A stretch of 64,000 nucleotides of DNA, from NCBI GenBank assembly GCA_963738325.1, contig CAVTWD010000005.1:1-64000 (forward strand), read 5' to 3'. Below are positions 45,646 through 58,044 of the stretch, in pieces (positions within the stretch are counted from its first letter, which is position 1; each line of letters begins with the position of its first letter). The notes beneath the pieces were generated by a model that did not search any database, was not told the DNA's origin, and worked only from the letters and a program-made list of their open reading frames with translations. This DNA is from CAVTWD01 sp963738325 (lineage in GTDB: Bacteria > Actinomycetota > Acidimicrobiia > Acidimicrobiales > Ilumatobacteraceae). The translations under genes and the position numbers were made by a program.

Positions 45646-47040
45646 GTCCCAGGGAGTGGTGTAGGAGGGTGAGGGTCCACCACTGAGGTGGGCCACCGGC
45701 GTGATCTTCGGCGTGTTCCTGCCAGGGTTCACGTAGAAGGAGACCTGCCGGTGGCCCTCACCGATCATGACCTGTCCGAACTGCTCGCCGCGCTCAGGGC
45801 CGGCGAGATGACCGACACCATCCGCACCAGCCTGGAGTGGATCCTTCAGCAGCTGATCGAGGCGGAAGCGACCGCGGTCATCGGGGCCGAGTCGGTTCGA
45901 GCGGACCGAGACCCGCACGAACCAGCGCAACGGGCATCGGCCCCGGTTGTGGTCCACACCAGCCGGCGATGTCGAGTTGGAGATCCCCAAGCTTCGCCAG
46001 GGGTCGTTCTTCCCGTCGCTGTTGGAACGGCGCCGCCGGATCGACCGGGCCCTGTTCGCGGTGGTGATGGAGGCGTACGTGCACGGCGTGTCGACCCGCA
46101 AGGTCGACGATCTGGTCAAGGCGCTCGGTGTCGGGTCGGGGATCTCCAAGAGCGAAGTGTCGCCGGATCTGTGGCGAGCTCGACCGGGACCTCACCGCGT
46201 TCCGGGACCGGCCGTTGGATCACGCCGAGTTCGTCTACGTGTTCTGTGACGCCACCTATGTCAAGGGCCGCGTCCGCGGCCGGGTCGTGTCGCGGGCGGT
46301 GGTGATCGCCACCGGGGTCACCGCCAACGGCGACCGCGAAGTCCTCGGCATCGACGTCGGCGACAGCGAAGACGGCGCGTTCTGGACCGCGTTCCTCAAG
46401 GGCCTCCGGGCCCGCGGGCTCAGCGGGGTGCAGCTCGTCATCTCCGACCATCACCTCGGTCTCAAGACCGCGATCGGGGCGGTGTTCATCGGCGCCAGCT
46501 GGCAACGCTGCCGGGTGCACTTCATGCGCAACGTCTTGGCCAAGGTCCCAAGGCGTCGGCGGAGATGGTCGCCGCCGCGATCCGCACCGATGTTCGCCCA
46601 ACCCGACCCCGGCCATGTCCGCGTCCCAACTCGACGAGGTCGCCCGCATGCTCGACGCCAAGTTCCCCGACGTCGCCGCCATGCTCCGCGACGCCGCCGA
46701 GGACCTCCTCGCGTTCACCGGGTTCCCCGTCGCGCACTGGCGCAAGATCTGGTCGACCAACCCGCTCGAGCGCATCAACGGCGAGATCAAACGACGCACC
46801 AACGTCGTCGGGCATCTTCCCCAACGACGCCGTCGATCGTCCGGCTCGTCACCGCCGTGCTCGTCGAGACCCACGACGAATGGGCCGTCGCCGAACGCCG
46901 CTACCTCTCCGAAGAATCCATGGCCAACATCGGCGAACCCGCCGCCACCATCGAGGAGACGCCCTTCGCCATCACCGCCTGACACACTGACAACAACGCC
47001 GACGATCACAACGGCGCCGACCTACACCACCCCGCGGGAC
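45646..47040 (+). mobile_element. IS256-family insertion sequence
   Basis: About 1.4 kb with imperfect terminal inverted repeats: left end GTCCCAGGGAGTGGTGTAGG (45646-45665), right end (47021-47040) whose complement matches it at 17 of 20 positions. One transposase gene fills it. I did not find a clear target duplication. It separates the arsenic region from the defence operon. Confidence 0.85.
45751..46982 (+). CDS. IS256-family (mutator-type) transposase (frameshifted)
   Basis: About 410 residues from the GTG at 45751. DDE residues: first Asp in YVFCDATYVKGRVRG, second in VQLVISDHHLGLKTAIG, and the Glu in STNPLERINGEIKRRTNVVG. The N-terminal part reads LSELLAALRAGEMTDTIRT and ELEIPKLRQGSFFPSLLERR. 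Frame changes near 45.92, 45.97, 46.18, 46.55, 46.60 and 46.82 kb look like indels, so the element could be functional in reality. Confidence 0.85.
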
Positions 47041-47282
47041 ACGATCGAGCCACCGCTTAGGAATCCGATCCGGGATGTGCGTCTGGTCTCGTCCGACGGT
47101 GTCTGGGCTGCTCAGCTCACGTCTTCGTCTCGTTGAGTCATCTTCCGCACCACCGAATCTCGTGCCTTGGATGGACAACTTGATGGACATCTCGGCGCGG
47201 CGTACGCCGACCTCTTGACATACGCCGACCTCTTGCCGGCCCGGCCAACGCCCGACCACTCTGGACCCCGGCGCCCTACCAC
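47041..47282. other. Spacer between IS256 and defence operon
   Basis: No gene recognised. A direct repeat of tacgccgacctcttg (47201-47215 and 47221-47235) lies near the middle. Confidence 0.3.
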
Positions 47283-50200
47283 CTACGGTGATGCCAGGAC
47301 GACGGGCTCGGCGATGTTCAGCACCGAATCCCGAAACACCGTCAGCAACTGAACGATCTGGATGGCACTTGCGACTCCGTCGGCAACATCGGTCTGAAGC
47401 TGCGATTCGCTCAGCCCGGGTTGGACGATGCCGATGCGCCCGACGATCGACGGCTTTCGTCTCGACACGGACAGCCGCTCCCAACGCGTGGACACGCCTA
47501 GCAGTACCTCAAGCTGCCGCCGGCGGCCCTCGAGAGGTAGGCGCGCGGGTACTCCGTGCCCCGCAATCGTGCTCCAAGGTGAGGCCAGAGGCCACGGTCC
47601 GTCGGCCACCGGCGGCTCTTGATCGCTTGGGCCGACACGACCTCGAAGTCGGTCACCCGTACTCCACTGGATGACCCGCCCACGAACTTTGCGTGCCAGA
47701 GATCGACGGCGATCTGACCGCTGGCGAGTGTCTCGATCACGATGTAGTCCGCGATCTCCCCCGGTCCGTCGTTGGAAAGGATCCAGCGGTGCCGACCGCG
47801 TCTCGGTCGGCTCCGGAGGTAGTTCTCCGTCCACTCGTGGACCGAGATCCCACGACCGTTTTTGATCGCTCGTGCCTTCGTCTCAGCCGTGATGTCGACG
47901 CCAGTCCACGTCTCCCGTCGGACCAGGCCGGATGGGATGGCGAGAGTTGTCCTGGTCGGCGGGTAGACCTCCCTTCCTCGCACGGTGGTGCCATCGACGA
48001 AGAACAGGGTGGGTGGTCGCTCGCTGAGGAGCTCGGAGAGCGTCGTGGGGTTGCCGTGCCCACGCCGGACCGCGAGGTCTGCCGAGGTGTTCGTGATCGA
48101 ACCGATGAGATCCAGTTCACCTGTCCAGATCACGACTTCGCCGGATGCGTCCGGCAGTCTCGCGGCCAAGGCCACACGATCAGCCGTCGCTGGATTGGGA
48201 GCCCCAAGCTCGACGGCTTCGTTTCCCCCGCGGAGATCAAGAAAGTCGAGCGAGCTGTGGCCGTCGATGGTCCACTCTGCCCCGATCAGCGCGTAGTCCA
48301 GCGCGACGGCGAGAACCGGACTCACCGGCCACTCGACAAGGGTCGTTCCCCTGTTGATCTGCGGAAGCAGGGGTCCCGAGGCCGAGACCGTCGGATACCA
48401 ATAGCGCTCGGCCAGGTCGGCGACGAAGGCCTCGTAGAGCCGGAGCGGCGTGTACCTGGTCTCCCAATACTTGCCCTTCCCCGTGGAGACGCCCGCCGTG
48501 AACGCACCGCCCTCGTCCGACACCTGAACCATTGCGTGACCGAGGGATGCCTGCGCTGTGTCGGAGTCCCGCAAGCCACTCTCGATCGAGCTTCCTGCAA
48601 ACATCTTGTAGCTCGGCGTCCCGCGGGTCGGCCCGTACGTGCTCCGGACACCGATCGAAGAGACGGAGAGACGGTCAAGGCTGTCGAAGGCGCTCTGGAT
48701 TCGGCTGGCATCACCTTGGCGCACAACGTCCGCAGCGCCGATCGCGTCGACCAGTTGCCTTCGCCCAACCGCCCGTGAGGAGTTGACGAGCAGGAGATCG
48801 GGAAGGTCCACTCGGGGGGCTCGTCGGTGCGAGACGACATGAATGTCGTACTCGAACGAATCGAGCTCATCACCGGCGTTCCAACGCGGTCGGACCATGG
48901 CGCCGGTGACGACGAGAAGTGTCGTGTGCTCAGGGTTCGTGCCTACATAGAGAATCTGTTGGCCAGCGAAGGCTTCGCCGACTTCCAGTTCTTCAGGAAC
49001 CTCGTCGTCGTGATACGACGGCTGCCAACCTGGCTGTGTTACCTCGAAGATGACCGCCCGCCGCAACGGGTGTAGGTGCGCCGGATCGACGATTCCCGGT
49101 CCGCCGCCGAAGGAGCGGGCGTACTCCGCGTTCTTGAGGTCATCTTCGACGTAGGTGTCGATGATCCCTGGCAGAACGGTGGCCCAGTCACGATCCTCTT
49201 CGTAGAGACTGCGCACGGCCCCTTCGAGGTGGGGGTAGACGTCAATGTCCCTGGCCGTCACGAGCACTGACCGCTGTGGGAAGTCGGCGTGTACGCGGGC
49301 GAGGCGGCCGAGGAGCTGCGCGGTCGGCTCGAGCGACTTGTGCTTGTCGTGATACGCAGCCACGCGGAGACTTGGGAGGTCGAACCCCTCAACGAGCATC
49401 CCCACCATGACCAGACCTCGATGCGTTCCCACGCGAAGGCCGTCGATCACTGAGCGCTGCCTCGTGGGGGTCAGGCCACTGTGCAGGACCGGGATGTCAA
49501 GCCCGCGGTCGGCATAGGAACTTCGCAAGTTCGTTCGCCCTGGCCTTCGTGTTCGCACGGACGAGCAGCTGGCTCGTTTCGTGTGCCGGCGCGGCGAGAA
49601 GGTCCAGCACCCGATCGACGATCAGAGCATCGATGTCCCGCTTCTGGGCAGCGGCCGGGACGTCGAGGATGATCGGGTCGACTGGCTGGTAGAGCCCACG
49701 CTCGAGGGCCTGACGCAGGGGGTAGTAGTAGACGAGCCGACCGGGAATTCGCTGTGCGATCGCGACGGTGCGGCGTGGCGGTCAGCAAGAGCTTCCGCCC
49801 AGCGAAGTGCTCCAGGATCGCCAGCCAAGTTGCGGCCGGGGCGTGGTGGGCCTCGTCCACGATGACGAGATCGAACATGTCCGCTCGCGGCGGGTTGTCT
49901 CCAGCGTGAGCCGGGTTGATGGATGCGGGGATGCCGACGATCACATCAGCCGCGTCGTGCTGCGACCAATCGTCAATCCGCCCTTTGGCTTCATGGACGA
50001 TGGGCGCCTTGAAGCGCTGAGACCGGAGCGCCCCGATACGCAAGAGCACGTCCTGAGTCGAGAAGCGTTGCACGGTCTGCCGTCGGAGCTCCTGGGTCGG
50101 CACGACCACCAGCGTCCGGCGCGCACGAGCAAGGAACGGCGCAGCGAGAGCGATTGCAGTCTTGCCGACGCCTGTTGGGACTGACACAAGCGGCGTCTCG

Positions 50201-50328
50201 CTGCCAGCCAGACTCCACTGTGCGACTACCGCACCGAGAGCCGCCAGTTGGGGCTCGCGCCAAGCCGGATCGTCACGAGTGCGAAAGAGCGAGAAGCCGC
50301 GAGTGTCCGTCTCGTAGTAGCCAGCCAT
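47283..50328 (-). CDS. SF2 helicase with putative C-terminal nuclease domain (frameshifted)
   Basis: About 1,015 residues from the ATG at 50328. Helicase motifs: Walker A PLVSVPTGVGKTAIALAAP, DEAH box LVIVDEAHHAPAATW, motif III KLLLTATPHRRDR, motif V region HRGLVMVGMLVEGFDLPSL, motif VI QLLGRLARVHA. A long middle part of unknown fold follows. Near the C-terminus comes NDGPGEIADYIVIETL, then IAVDLWHAKFVGGSSSGV and FEVVSAQAIKSRRW, a D...D-x-x-x-K pattern like PD-(D/E)XK nucleases, then a tail ending LNIAEPVVLASP. Frame changes near 49.77, 49.50 and 47.53 kb. It follows brxA by 52 nt and may be an extra effector of the BREX operon. Confidence 0.75.
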
Positions 50329-50380
50329 CGCCTCCGACCGTACAAGTGGGCTGTGACAGTGGCGTCGACTGCGGCGACGG

Positions 50381-51210
50381 TCACGCTTCTGCTGGTCGCC
50401 GACGAGGAGGCGCGCCCGAGCCAGCGATGCCGCGGAGACCGAGATCGAGCTGAGGTTGGGAGGCCTCCGCTCGTCGTTGCACCGGTGATGGCCTTTCGCC
50501 GTTGTCGGCGCGGGCGACAGCGACGGCGCCTCTGGCCTCTGTGTGGACCTCGAGGAGCGGGTATTCGGGCGAGCCGAGTGACCTCGCAAGGCCGGCCAGC
50601 TCGAAGGCGTGGGAGAACTCGTCGAGGCCGATCGAGTCGGCCTGCCGCGTGAGCAACAGTGCGTGGAGTAGCCAACCGGCGAACTCCGGGGACAGGGCTG
50701 GCTGTTGCCCGATCACGAATGGACCGCCGTCGGGTCCCTCCAGCAGCCCGAGGTAGCGCATGGTCGTGAGAACCTTCCTCGCGCCGATATCGATGGTTGA
50801 TCGATCGCCCAGGGCGGCGCGTGCCTCGGCCTTGATTTCGCGCGGGTCGACCTTGGCCTCGAGGTGAAGGTGACGGCCGACGATGGCAGCCACCGAGCCC
50901 GCAAAGGAAACGTCGCCAAGATCGCCCCGAAATGCAAGGCGCGCCGATCGCCGGCCTCCACCTGGTGATCGATCGCCCAACGAATCATTCGCCGAGCCGG
51001 CGGGGGCGGCGAAACCCACACTCGGCTGAGGCACTTCTTCGTCTTGCCTTCAGCCTCCTGCGCCGAGGCGTGATCCCGAAGGGCAACGGTAAGGAGGCGA
51101 CGGGCCTCCGGCGCACCGTCGTGTTCAGTTGCCACGCGCAACCCAACGTCGAGCAGCTCAGGTGTCAGCGCTCGGTCGAGCACCATGCCGATGCTCCCGC
51201 CGGCGCTCAT
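50381..51210 (-). CDS. brxA: BrxA-like protein of BREX type 3 (frameshifted)
   Basis: About 275 residues. N-terminus MSAGGSIGMVLDRALTPELL, then ALHFGAILATFP, VGRHLHLEAKVDPREIKAEA, TIDIGARKVLTTMRYLGLLE and LSPEFAGWLLHALLLTRQ. The pattern 'ALH...hydrophobic...R...h.TL..LGLL...LSP' resembles BrxA, a small NusB-like DNA-binding protein of BREX. In type 3 BREX the order ends pglZ-brxA, which this position matches. The start overlaps the pglZ stop (ATGA). Frame change near 50.93 kb. Assignment rests more on position than on sequence. Confidence 0.6.
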
Positions 51211-53024
51211 GCCGTCACCCTGGCCAGCGGGACGATGACCTCGTCGAAGCTCAAGCCGCCATGGCTAATGCTGACTCGGTTGTTCGTGAACGCGCTCCGA
51301 CCGGCTGGCGAAGAGCAGCGGCTCGGCAGTCGACGGCATGCCCGGGATGTCGTCCCACACGATGCCCTCAGCGGCGGACGCGTCCCGGAGCGTGCGGTTC
51401 GGGTAGCGGAGCAGGCGCTTGCCGCTCGACTCGATGGCAACGCCTTCGGAGATCGAGCCGCTGCCGATGCACTCGAGGTTGCCGTGGTCGGCCGTGATCC
51501 ACGTCTCGATCCCGTCGGCGCGTGGCGCGCTGGACGAGGTCGACGAGGAACCCGTTGTCGGCCCAGACGTCGAGGTTGGCGAGGAGCTGGGCGTCCCCGA
51601 AGAGCTCTGAAGTGTGCATGAGATCATCCACCGCGTTGACGACGACTCCGTTGACCGGGGCGTCGCCGAATCCCAAGTGATCATGCGGTAGGCGACCTTT
51701 CACACGATGGTACGCGACCCCTGTGACAGCGATGCCCTCGCCCGGCCCAGTGCCTCGCGCCATCGTCGGGGTTCCGGCTGCGTCGTCCAGAGCGTGTCGG
51801 GGAAGGACGAGCGGCAGGTCGCCGGCAAAGATGGCCTGCCGCGAGACCGTGGTGTAGGTCGGGACCAGGGCGAGGGTCGACCCGGACTCGACGACCTCGA
51901 GCGGCGAGGCGCTCCCGAAGGTGAGCCCATTGGGCATGACCCAGGCCGTCGAGCACGACGAGCAGGACGCGTTCTGCTTCGCCGTCGCGCAGGCGCCGGG
52001 CGAGGAAGTGCGCGACGCGATGGACCGCCGTCGGCCACTTGGCGGCGCTCGACAGGAGCGTCCCGTAGCGGGCCCGCAGCCACGGCAGGAACGCCGAGTC
52101 GAGCTCGGCCCACACGCTGCCACGCGTTGATCACGGAGCTCGGTCGGCGCCGCCGCGGTGAGTCGTCGCACGTCACCCCACCACGTCGCGACCTCGCACC
52201 AGCCAGCGAGATCGGTCGGTGGCTCGGTCGGCGCGTCGAGCGAGGAGCTGCCCGGGCGCGCTCGTCGGCCGACGGGCGTCGCACGCCGACGCTCGCCCAA
52301 CCGATCGACCGGACGGCCCGCAGGCGACGGGTTCCAGTAGGCCGACGGCGAAGAGCTGCGCGATCTCCGCGCTCGCATGGTCCGAGGTCCGCTGCCCAGT
52401 GGTCACTCGCACCCGAGACGTAGTCGAGCCACGACCTCTTGCAGCGCCAGCGTGTCCGGCGGGTCGTCGAGCAGCGACGCCGCGACCGGCTCGATCGACC
52501 CACCGCCGCGCCAGCGTCGCCAGCGCTGCGGACCGTCGAGCGACCGGACCGCGAGCCGAGCGGCGAGGCGCAGCTGATCGGCGCGCGGACAACCGGCGAT
52601 CCGGTGACGTCGACGCCGGTGACGGCGCGGAGCAGCGCGGCGTCCTCGTCGACGGCTGCAGCGGCGACCGCGGCGATCGCTCGCGCCGCCTCGTCGTCGT
52701 CGAGCGTGGCGAGGGCGGCACGCACCGGCCGGCGGCCCGGGGAGCTTCACGGCTGCGACGGCTGCGCTCGCCTGCTCGATGTCCCAGGGCAGCGGCGACG
52801 ATGCCAGATCGCCGACGATGACGATGACGAGCGGCGCGAGGTCGTCTGATCGTCGACGGCCACCGCGCTCGTACTCGCGGCGAAGCGACCACCAGTCCTC
52901 GACGACGACAACGTCGCCCGGGAGCGAAGCCGGCTCGACGAGCCGGTCGTCGGTCGAGCACCACCACGACGCCCGAGCTCACGGCACGAGCGGGCGCGAG
53001 GCACTGCGACACCCACGCGTTCAC
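51207..53024 (-). CDS. pglZ: PglZ, alkaline-phosphatase-fold protein of BREX type 3 (frameshifted)
   Basis: About 605 residues from the GTG at 53024 (VNAWVSQCLAPARAVSSGVV), overlapping the helicase stop. N-terminal part: VVVVEDWWSLRREYERGG and LPWDIEQASAAVAAVKLP. Phosphatase-type core: AERVLLVVLDGLGHAQWAHL (metal-binding Asp), VESGSTLALVPTYTTVSRQA then IFAGDLPLVLP, and TWITADHGNLECIGSGS (metal-binding Asp/His). The end is FTNNRVSISHGGLSFDEVIV. Frame changes near 52.79, 52.70, 52.41, 52.11, 51.95 and 51.53 kb. PglZ is the signature BREX protein and is needed for phage defence. Confidence 0.88.
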
Positions 53025-55408
53025 GCTTCGACCCGTGCAGCGAGTCGGAGGGTCAGCGGCGGGCACCGCGCCATGTGGGTCTCGGTAGGTGTGGTCGGCG
53101 GCGAGGGCTCGGAGGCGCTCGAACTCCTCGCTCGTGAGCTGTCGGCTCGGGCCCAGCTCGCGGCATCGGTGAGCGCTGTCCATGTCCGGTCGGCGAGGTC
53201 CGGCCGGACGGCGCCGGAGTCGGTGACGAAGAGCGCGGTGGCCGTGTGCTCCGTGCCGGTTCGGACCTCCCACATCGTCCACCACCCGCTGGTCGGCGCC
53301 GTCGAGCACCGGCACCGGCTCGCCCGGCACCACCTGTGGGACGGTCCCATCGACTCTGCGGCCCGCGTCCCGCAGCCGGCGCCGGGCGTCGTCAGCGATG
53401 TCGAGCCAGCGACGCAACGACGACGGCCTCGGCGGGCGCCCGCCGACGATGCTGGGTCCGAGCGCTTCTCGGAGTGGTGTCGTCTCCTCGACTTCGGCTC
53501 GGGCGCCTTCGGCCATCGCGTCGGCGGCACGCTGCAGGCTCTCCGGTTCGAGGATGGCGGTCGTGTAGAGGTCGTCGACCCGGGTTTCGACGCTGGCCAG
53601 TACGTCGGTGGTCTTGTCGACGCCGAGCTCGGCGAGGATGACCGCGAGCTTGGCCTGCAGAACGTCGAGCACCCTGCGCGTCGATCGACGACTCCATCAC
53701 CAGGTTGTGCGCGACGACGTCGTGCGACTGGCCGATGCGGTCGACCCGCCCGATTCGCTGCTCGATCCTCGTGGGGCTCCACGGCAGGTCGTAGTTGATG
53801 ACGACGTGGGCGAACTGGAGGTTGACGCCTTCACCGCCGGCGTCGGTGGACACCAGCACCCGGGCGTTGGTCCGGAACTCCTCCTGGGCGTCGCGGCGCT
53901 CGGCGATCGACATCGAACCGTTGATGGCGACCGCACTGATGCCGGCACCGTCGAGCACTTGGAGCAGCATCTCCTGCGTGGGGACGAACTCGGTGAAGAT
54001 CACCGCCTTGGTCGCCGGATCTCCCTCGGCGCGGGCGATCTGGCCCAGCAGGTCGAGCAAGTAGCGCGCCTTGGCGTCGACGCCGGCAGCCATCGACTTG
54101 CGGGCAAGATCGACGAGGAGCTCGACCTCGGCGCGTTCGTCACCCCACGCCGCGCCCTGCGCGTCGGCGAGCGCGGCCTGCTGCTCCTCACCGGTGAGGT
54201 CGCCCCACTCGCCGACGCGGTCGCTGAAGAGCCGGAGCTGTTGTCCTTCGACGGTGACGGCGACCAGGCGCCGCTCGAGCGCCGCCAGGATCGCTGCGGT
54301 GCTCGACGAGACCAGCCGCTGCATCAGCAGCACGAGGAACCCGACCGCCGGCCGCCGTTCGGCGCGCGCTCGGCGGTAGCCGTGGCGCACGTAGTCGGTG
54401 ACGGCCTCGTAGAGCGATCGCTCGACGGCGCGGTCGCCGTAGGGGACGGTGGCGAGCGTCGTCGTCCGCGGGCGGAAGAGCGGGCGTCCGCCGCTGTCGG
54501 TCGCGTGACGCTTCTCGGTGCGGACGACCAGCGGCGCGACGGCGGCGCGCTCGATCGGCCGTCCGCGGAGGAAGCCGTCGTCGAGCAGGCCGAGCAGCCG
54601 GGCGAAAGCGTCGGACTTCCCCGAGTGCGGCGTCGCTGACAGCAGCAGCAGTCGCGGTGTGGCGTCGGCGAGACGCCGGCCGAGCTGGTGGCGGGCGACG
54701 TCCTCGCTCGACCCGGCGACGTGGTGCGCCTCGTCGATGACGACGAGGTCCCACCCGGCTTCGACGATCGCCTGGAGGCGTCGGTTGTTGTGCTCGGCGA
54801 CCCGTTCGACCGTCCATCCGGCGCGCCCCGGATCGGCTTCACGGCATCGAGCGAGCAGACGACCTGGTCGAAGGCGCGCCACGGGTTGATGCCCGACGTC
54901 GAGCGGAATGCCGCCGGCACCGACGAGCACGAACTCCTCGTCGAAGCGGTCGGCCATCTCCGCCACCCACTGGAGCTGGACGCCCTTCGGTGCCACGACC
55001 AGGACCCGCTGCACGAGCCCGCGAGCCTTGAGCTCGGTGATCACGAGCCCGGCTTCGATCGTCTTGCCGAGGCCGACCTCGTCGGCCAGCAACAGCCGCA
55101 GCGGTTCGGTCGCCATGGCCCGATCGAGGACGGCGAGCTGGTGGGGTAGCGGATCCACGCCACCCCGGGCGATCGCGAGCGGTTCGCCGCTCGCCATGGC
55201 GCGCCACGCCAGCCCGGTGGCGGCGCGCCAGACGACCTCGTCCGGCAGACCACGTCCGATCCGCGAGCGGGCGGAGCGCCGAGGCTGCCACCCGCTCGAG
55301 CCGTCCGGTCGACGGCACCGCGACCGTCGCCACCGATTCGCCCCAGAGCTCCTCGGTGGCCAGGATCGTGACCGGCTCGCCGCCGTCAGCCCACCAGGCG
55401 GCCTCCAT
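53021..55408 (-). CDS. brxHII: BrxHII, SNF2-type helicase of BREX type 3 (frameshifted)
   Basis: About 795 residues from the ATG at 55408, one base after the pglX stop. N-terminus MEAAWWADGGEPVTILATEE. Walker A LLLADEVGLGKTIEAGLVIT, DEAH VVIDEAHHVAGSSEDVARHQ, motif III LLLLSATPHSGKSDAFARLL, then AVIFTEFVPTQEMLLQVLDG, STDAGGEGVNLQFAHVVINY and RIEQRIGRVDRIGQSHDVVA. The C-terminus is helical (LDVLQAKLAVILAELGVDKT). Frame changes near 55.26, 53.68, 53.28 and 53.15 kb. Probably translocates on or remodels DNA in the defence complex. Confidence 0.88.
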
Positions 55409-55409
55409 G

Positions 55410-58044
55410 TCAGCCGGCGAGTTGTTCGGCGTTGTCGAGGTAGAAGAGCAGCCGCTCGTCCTGCGCGAACGCCTCGGCCGGGAGCCGCTTGCCCACGGCG
55501 ACGATCGACGCGAAGTCACGCCGCTCCCACGCGTCGGAGAAGCCCGCCCGGACAGCCGCGAGGCTGAAGTGCTTCAGCGGCCCCTTGCCGGCGGCGTAGG
55601 TGGCGAACTCCTTGAGCCGCTCTCGCTTGCGCAGCTTCTCGAGGTCGGCCTCCTTCTTGGGATCCGGCACGTACCAGCGGCCCTCGTCGTCCTGCAGGCA
55701 GGACCGCTCGAGCAGCACCTTGAGGTCGGGCGGCTCCTCCCAGTCGGGCAGGCCGGCCTGCACCTCGCGGAAGAACTCGGGCTGGATCGCCGCGTACGGC
55801 TGGGGAGTTGCGGCGGCTCTTGAGGAACTGGCGGAGCCACTGGATCGCCGACTCCTCGTCGGTGATGAACAGCTGCGCCGCCTTGAGGTCCTTGATCGTC
55901 ATCCGCTGGCGCTCGTAGGCCTCGACCTGCTCGTCGAGGAAGTGCATGCCGTCGCGCTGAGGGAACCGCTGCGACAGACCCTCGTAGAACTCGGCGGCCG
56001 TCACCGGGATCGCGAGGTTGCGCGTCAGGTGGAACGCCTCCATCCGGTCGTAGAGCCGATCGGGCAGCCGCTCACGGATGACCCGTTGCTCGCCGCTCGG
56101 GTCGCGCTCGACGGTCACCGGGAGGTGATGCAGGTGCTCCCGCACGAACGCCCACGCCGTGTCCGGCGTCCCGGCGGCGGGCCCGATGCGCTCGGCGAGC
56201 TCATCAGCGGGCTTGTACGCCGAGATGACCAGATCGCGCTTCACCGCGTTGGTCGCCGTCACCTGGCGATAGGACAGCTGCTCCTTGTCGATGATGCGCG
56301 TGTCCGCGACCACGAACCCGGCCTTGGCAAGCGCGTGCTGGATCGTCAGCCACACCTCGTTCGAGGAGTTCGAGAACTCGACCGTCATCCACCGGCCCGG
56401 CTTGAGCACGCGGTGGAACTCGGCGAAGCACCGCTCCATCAGCTCGCCGTACTCGGAGAGCGTGCGCACGAACCGTGCCGCGCTGGCCCATGACCGCCTC
56501 CTCGGCGGCGTTCGTCCGAACGCCGTGCCAGGACTCGACGAGGATCGCGAGGTCCGAGTACGGGATGTTCGCCCCGAACGGCGGGTCGACGAAGACGTAG
56601 TCGATGGATGCGTCCGGAAGCTCGAGCGTGGTGGAGGAGCCCGTCGAGATCGCGACCGAGCCAAGTCGGGCCGGTGAGGCGCTCCCACGTCTTCACGAGC
56701 GACTGCACGCTTCCCGCGCGACGGCTGACTGCCTCGAGGTTGTAGGCGGGTTCGTCTCCGCGTGCAGCGACGGAACGTAGTACACGCCAGACAGTAGTTG
56801 TTGACCGCTGAACCTGCCGAGTACCCAACTGCAGTGCCTTGTAACGGTTCATCCAAGACAGCCCCCAGATCGCCTGCTCCACCCAGAACAGCAGCGCGAG
56901 TCGGAGGAGTGGGTCGGCTTCCTTACGGCCGCGGTACCACAGCGCGGCGAGGCTGACCAGGGCGCGGTCGCCCCAGAGGTGATGGACGTGCGTGAAACCC
57001 TTCGGCGCGAGGCGACTGCCATGAACCATGTGCTCAATCGGAAGCGCCTCCGTCGGCACGACGCCTGGGAGCGTGAGACCCGCGATGCGCCGCAGCACCG
57101 CTAGGTCATCCTCGTCGAGGCGCTTCGACCTTCTTCCGGACCCTCGTCGGTAGACGATTTCCGACAGGCCGAAACTCGACACGGTCAATCGAGTCACCGA
57201 CGAGAGATCGTGTGCTCGACCTTGCGCGCTCGACAGTCGTCCTTCGTCAGCTCCTTGCCGCAGGACGGGCAATCGGAAGGTGTCGCGATCACGCGGCCAG
57301 TCGTAGGGTCGAAGGCGACGTCGTAGAAGACGATGGGCCCTGCGCACGACGGACAGGTGAACACCTCGGACCACACCGTGTAGTCGATCGTCCGCTCGCG
57401 GCCGCGCTCGTCGGTGGTCTTGTACATCCAGCCCCACTCGGCCTCGAACTCCTCGAGGATCTCGGCCGAGCGACGGTCGAACGCCTTGGCGTCGACGGGC
57501 AGGTTGACGCCGGCGGCGATGAAGGTGGCGGACGGCGAAGGTCGGACAGGACCGCTCGCCGGAGCCCCCATCGGACCTCGCCCATCTCCTGCTCGATGTC
57601 ACGACGCAGGTCGTTGGGCGGCATGCCACACGCCTGTGCCGCCACGCCAGTCATGCCGGTGCCGCAGAAGCCGTCGAGGACGACGTCGCCGGGCTCGGTG
57701 TAGTGCAGCAGGAACCGCATGATCGCCGGGTGCGGCACCTTCGTCGGGTAGGAGTGCGCCTTGTAGAAGGGGTTCGACTTGCCCTCGGAGATATCGGTGG
57801 TGAAGGGCCCGGGGTCGACGTACTTGCGGTCGTCGTGTCCGTCGGGGGTCGTCGCCGCCAGCCAGTCGGCAAGATCGGGGTTGGGGCAGGCCGTGTAGTA
57901 CGGCGGCAGGGACATGGCGAGGATGTCCGCGTCGTCGCCGAGCGGGGCGCCGGGCGAGCCTGCGGAGCTCGGGCAGCTTCTCGGCGAGACGGTCGCGGTG
58001 CGCAGCGAGTCCCAGGCCGCCGGGTCGGTCGGGAAGTCGGTCAC
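55410..58044 (-). CDS. pglXI: PglXI, DNA methyltransferase with zinc ribbon, BREX type 3 (frameshifted)
   Basis: About 877 residues from the GTG at 58044, overlapping the brxC stop (GTGA). SAM motif PGDVVLDGFCGTGMTGVAA, a zinc ribbon (VFTCPSCAGPIVFYDVAF, then DCPSCGKELTKDDCRARKV), and the catalytic motif SIDYVFVDPPFGANIPYSDL (DPPF at about 56.58 kb). Then FHRVLKPGRWMTVEFSNSSN and a long C-terminal part ending ERLLFYLDNAEQLAG. The zinc ribbon is what separates PglXI of type 3 BREX from PglX of type 1. It methylates host DNA at the BREX motif to mark self. Frame changes near 57.97, 57.55, 57.20, 56.67, 56.48 and 55.80 kb. Confidence 0.88.
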
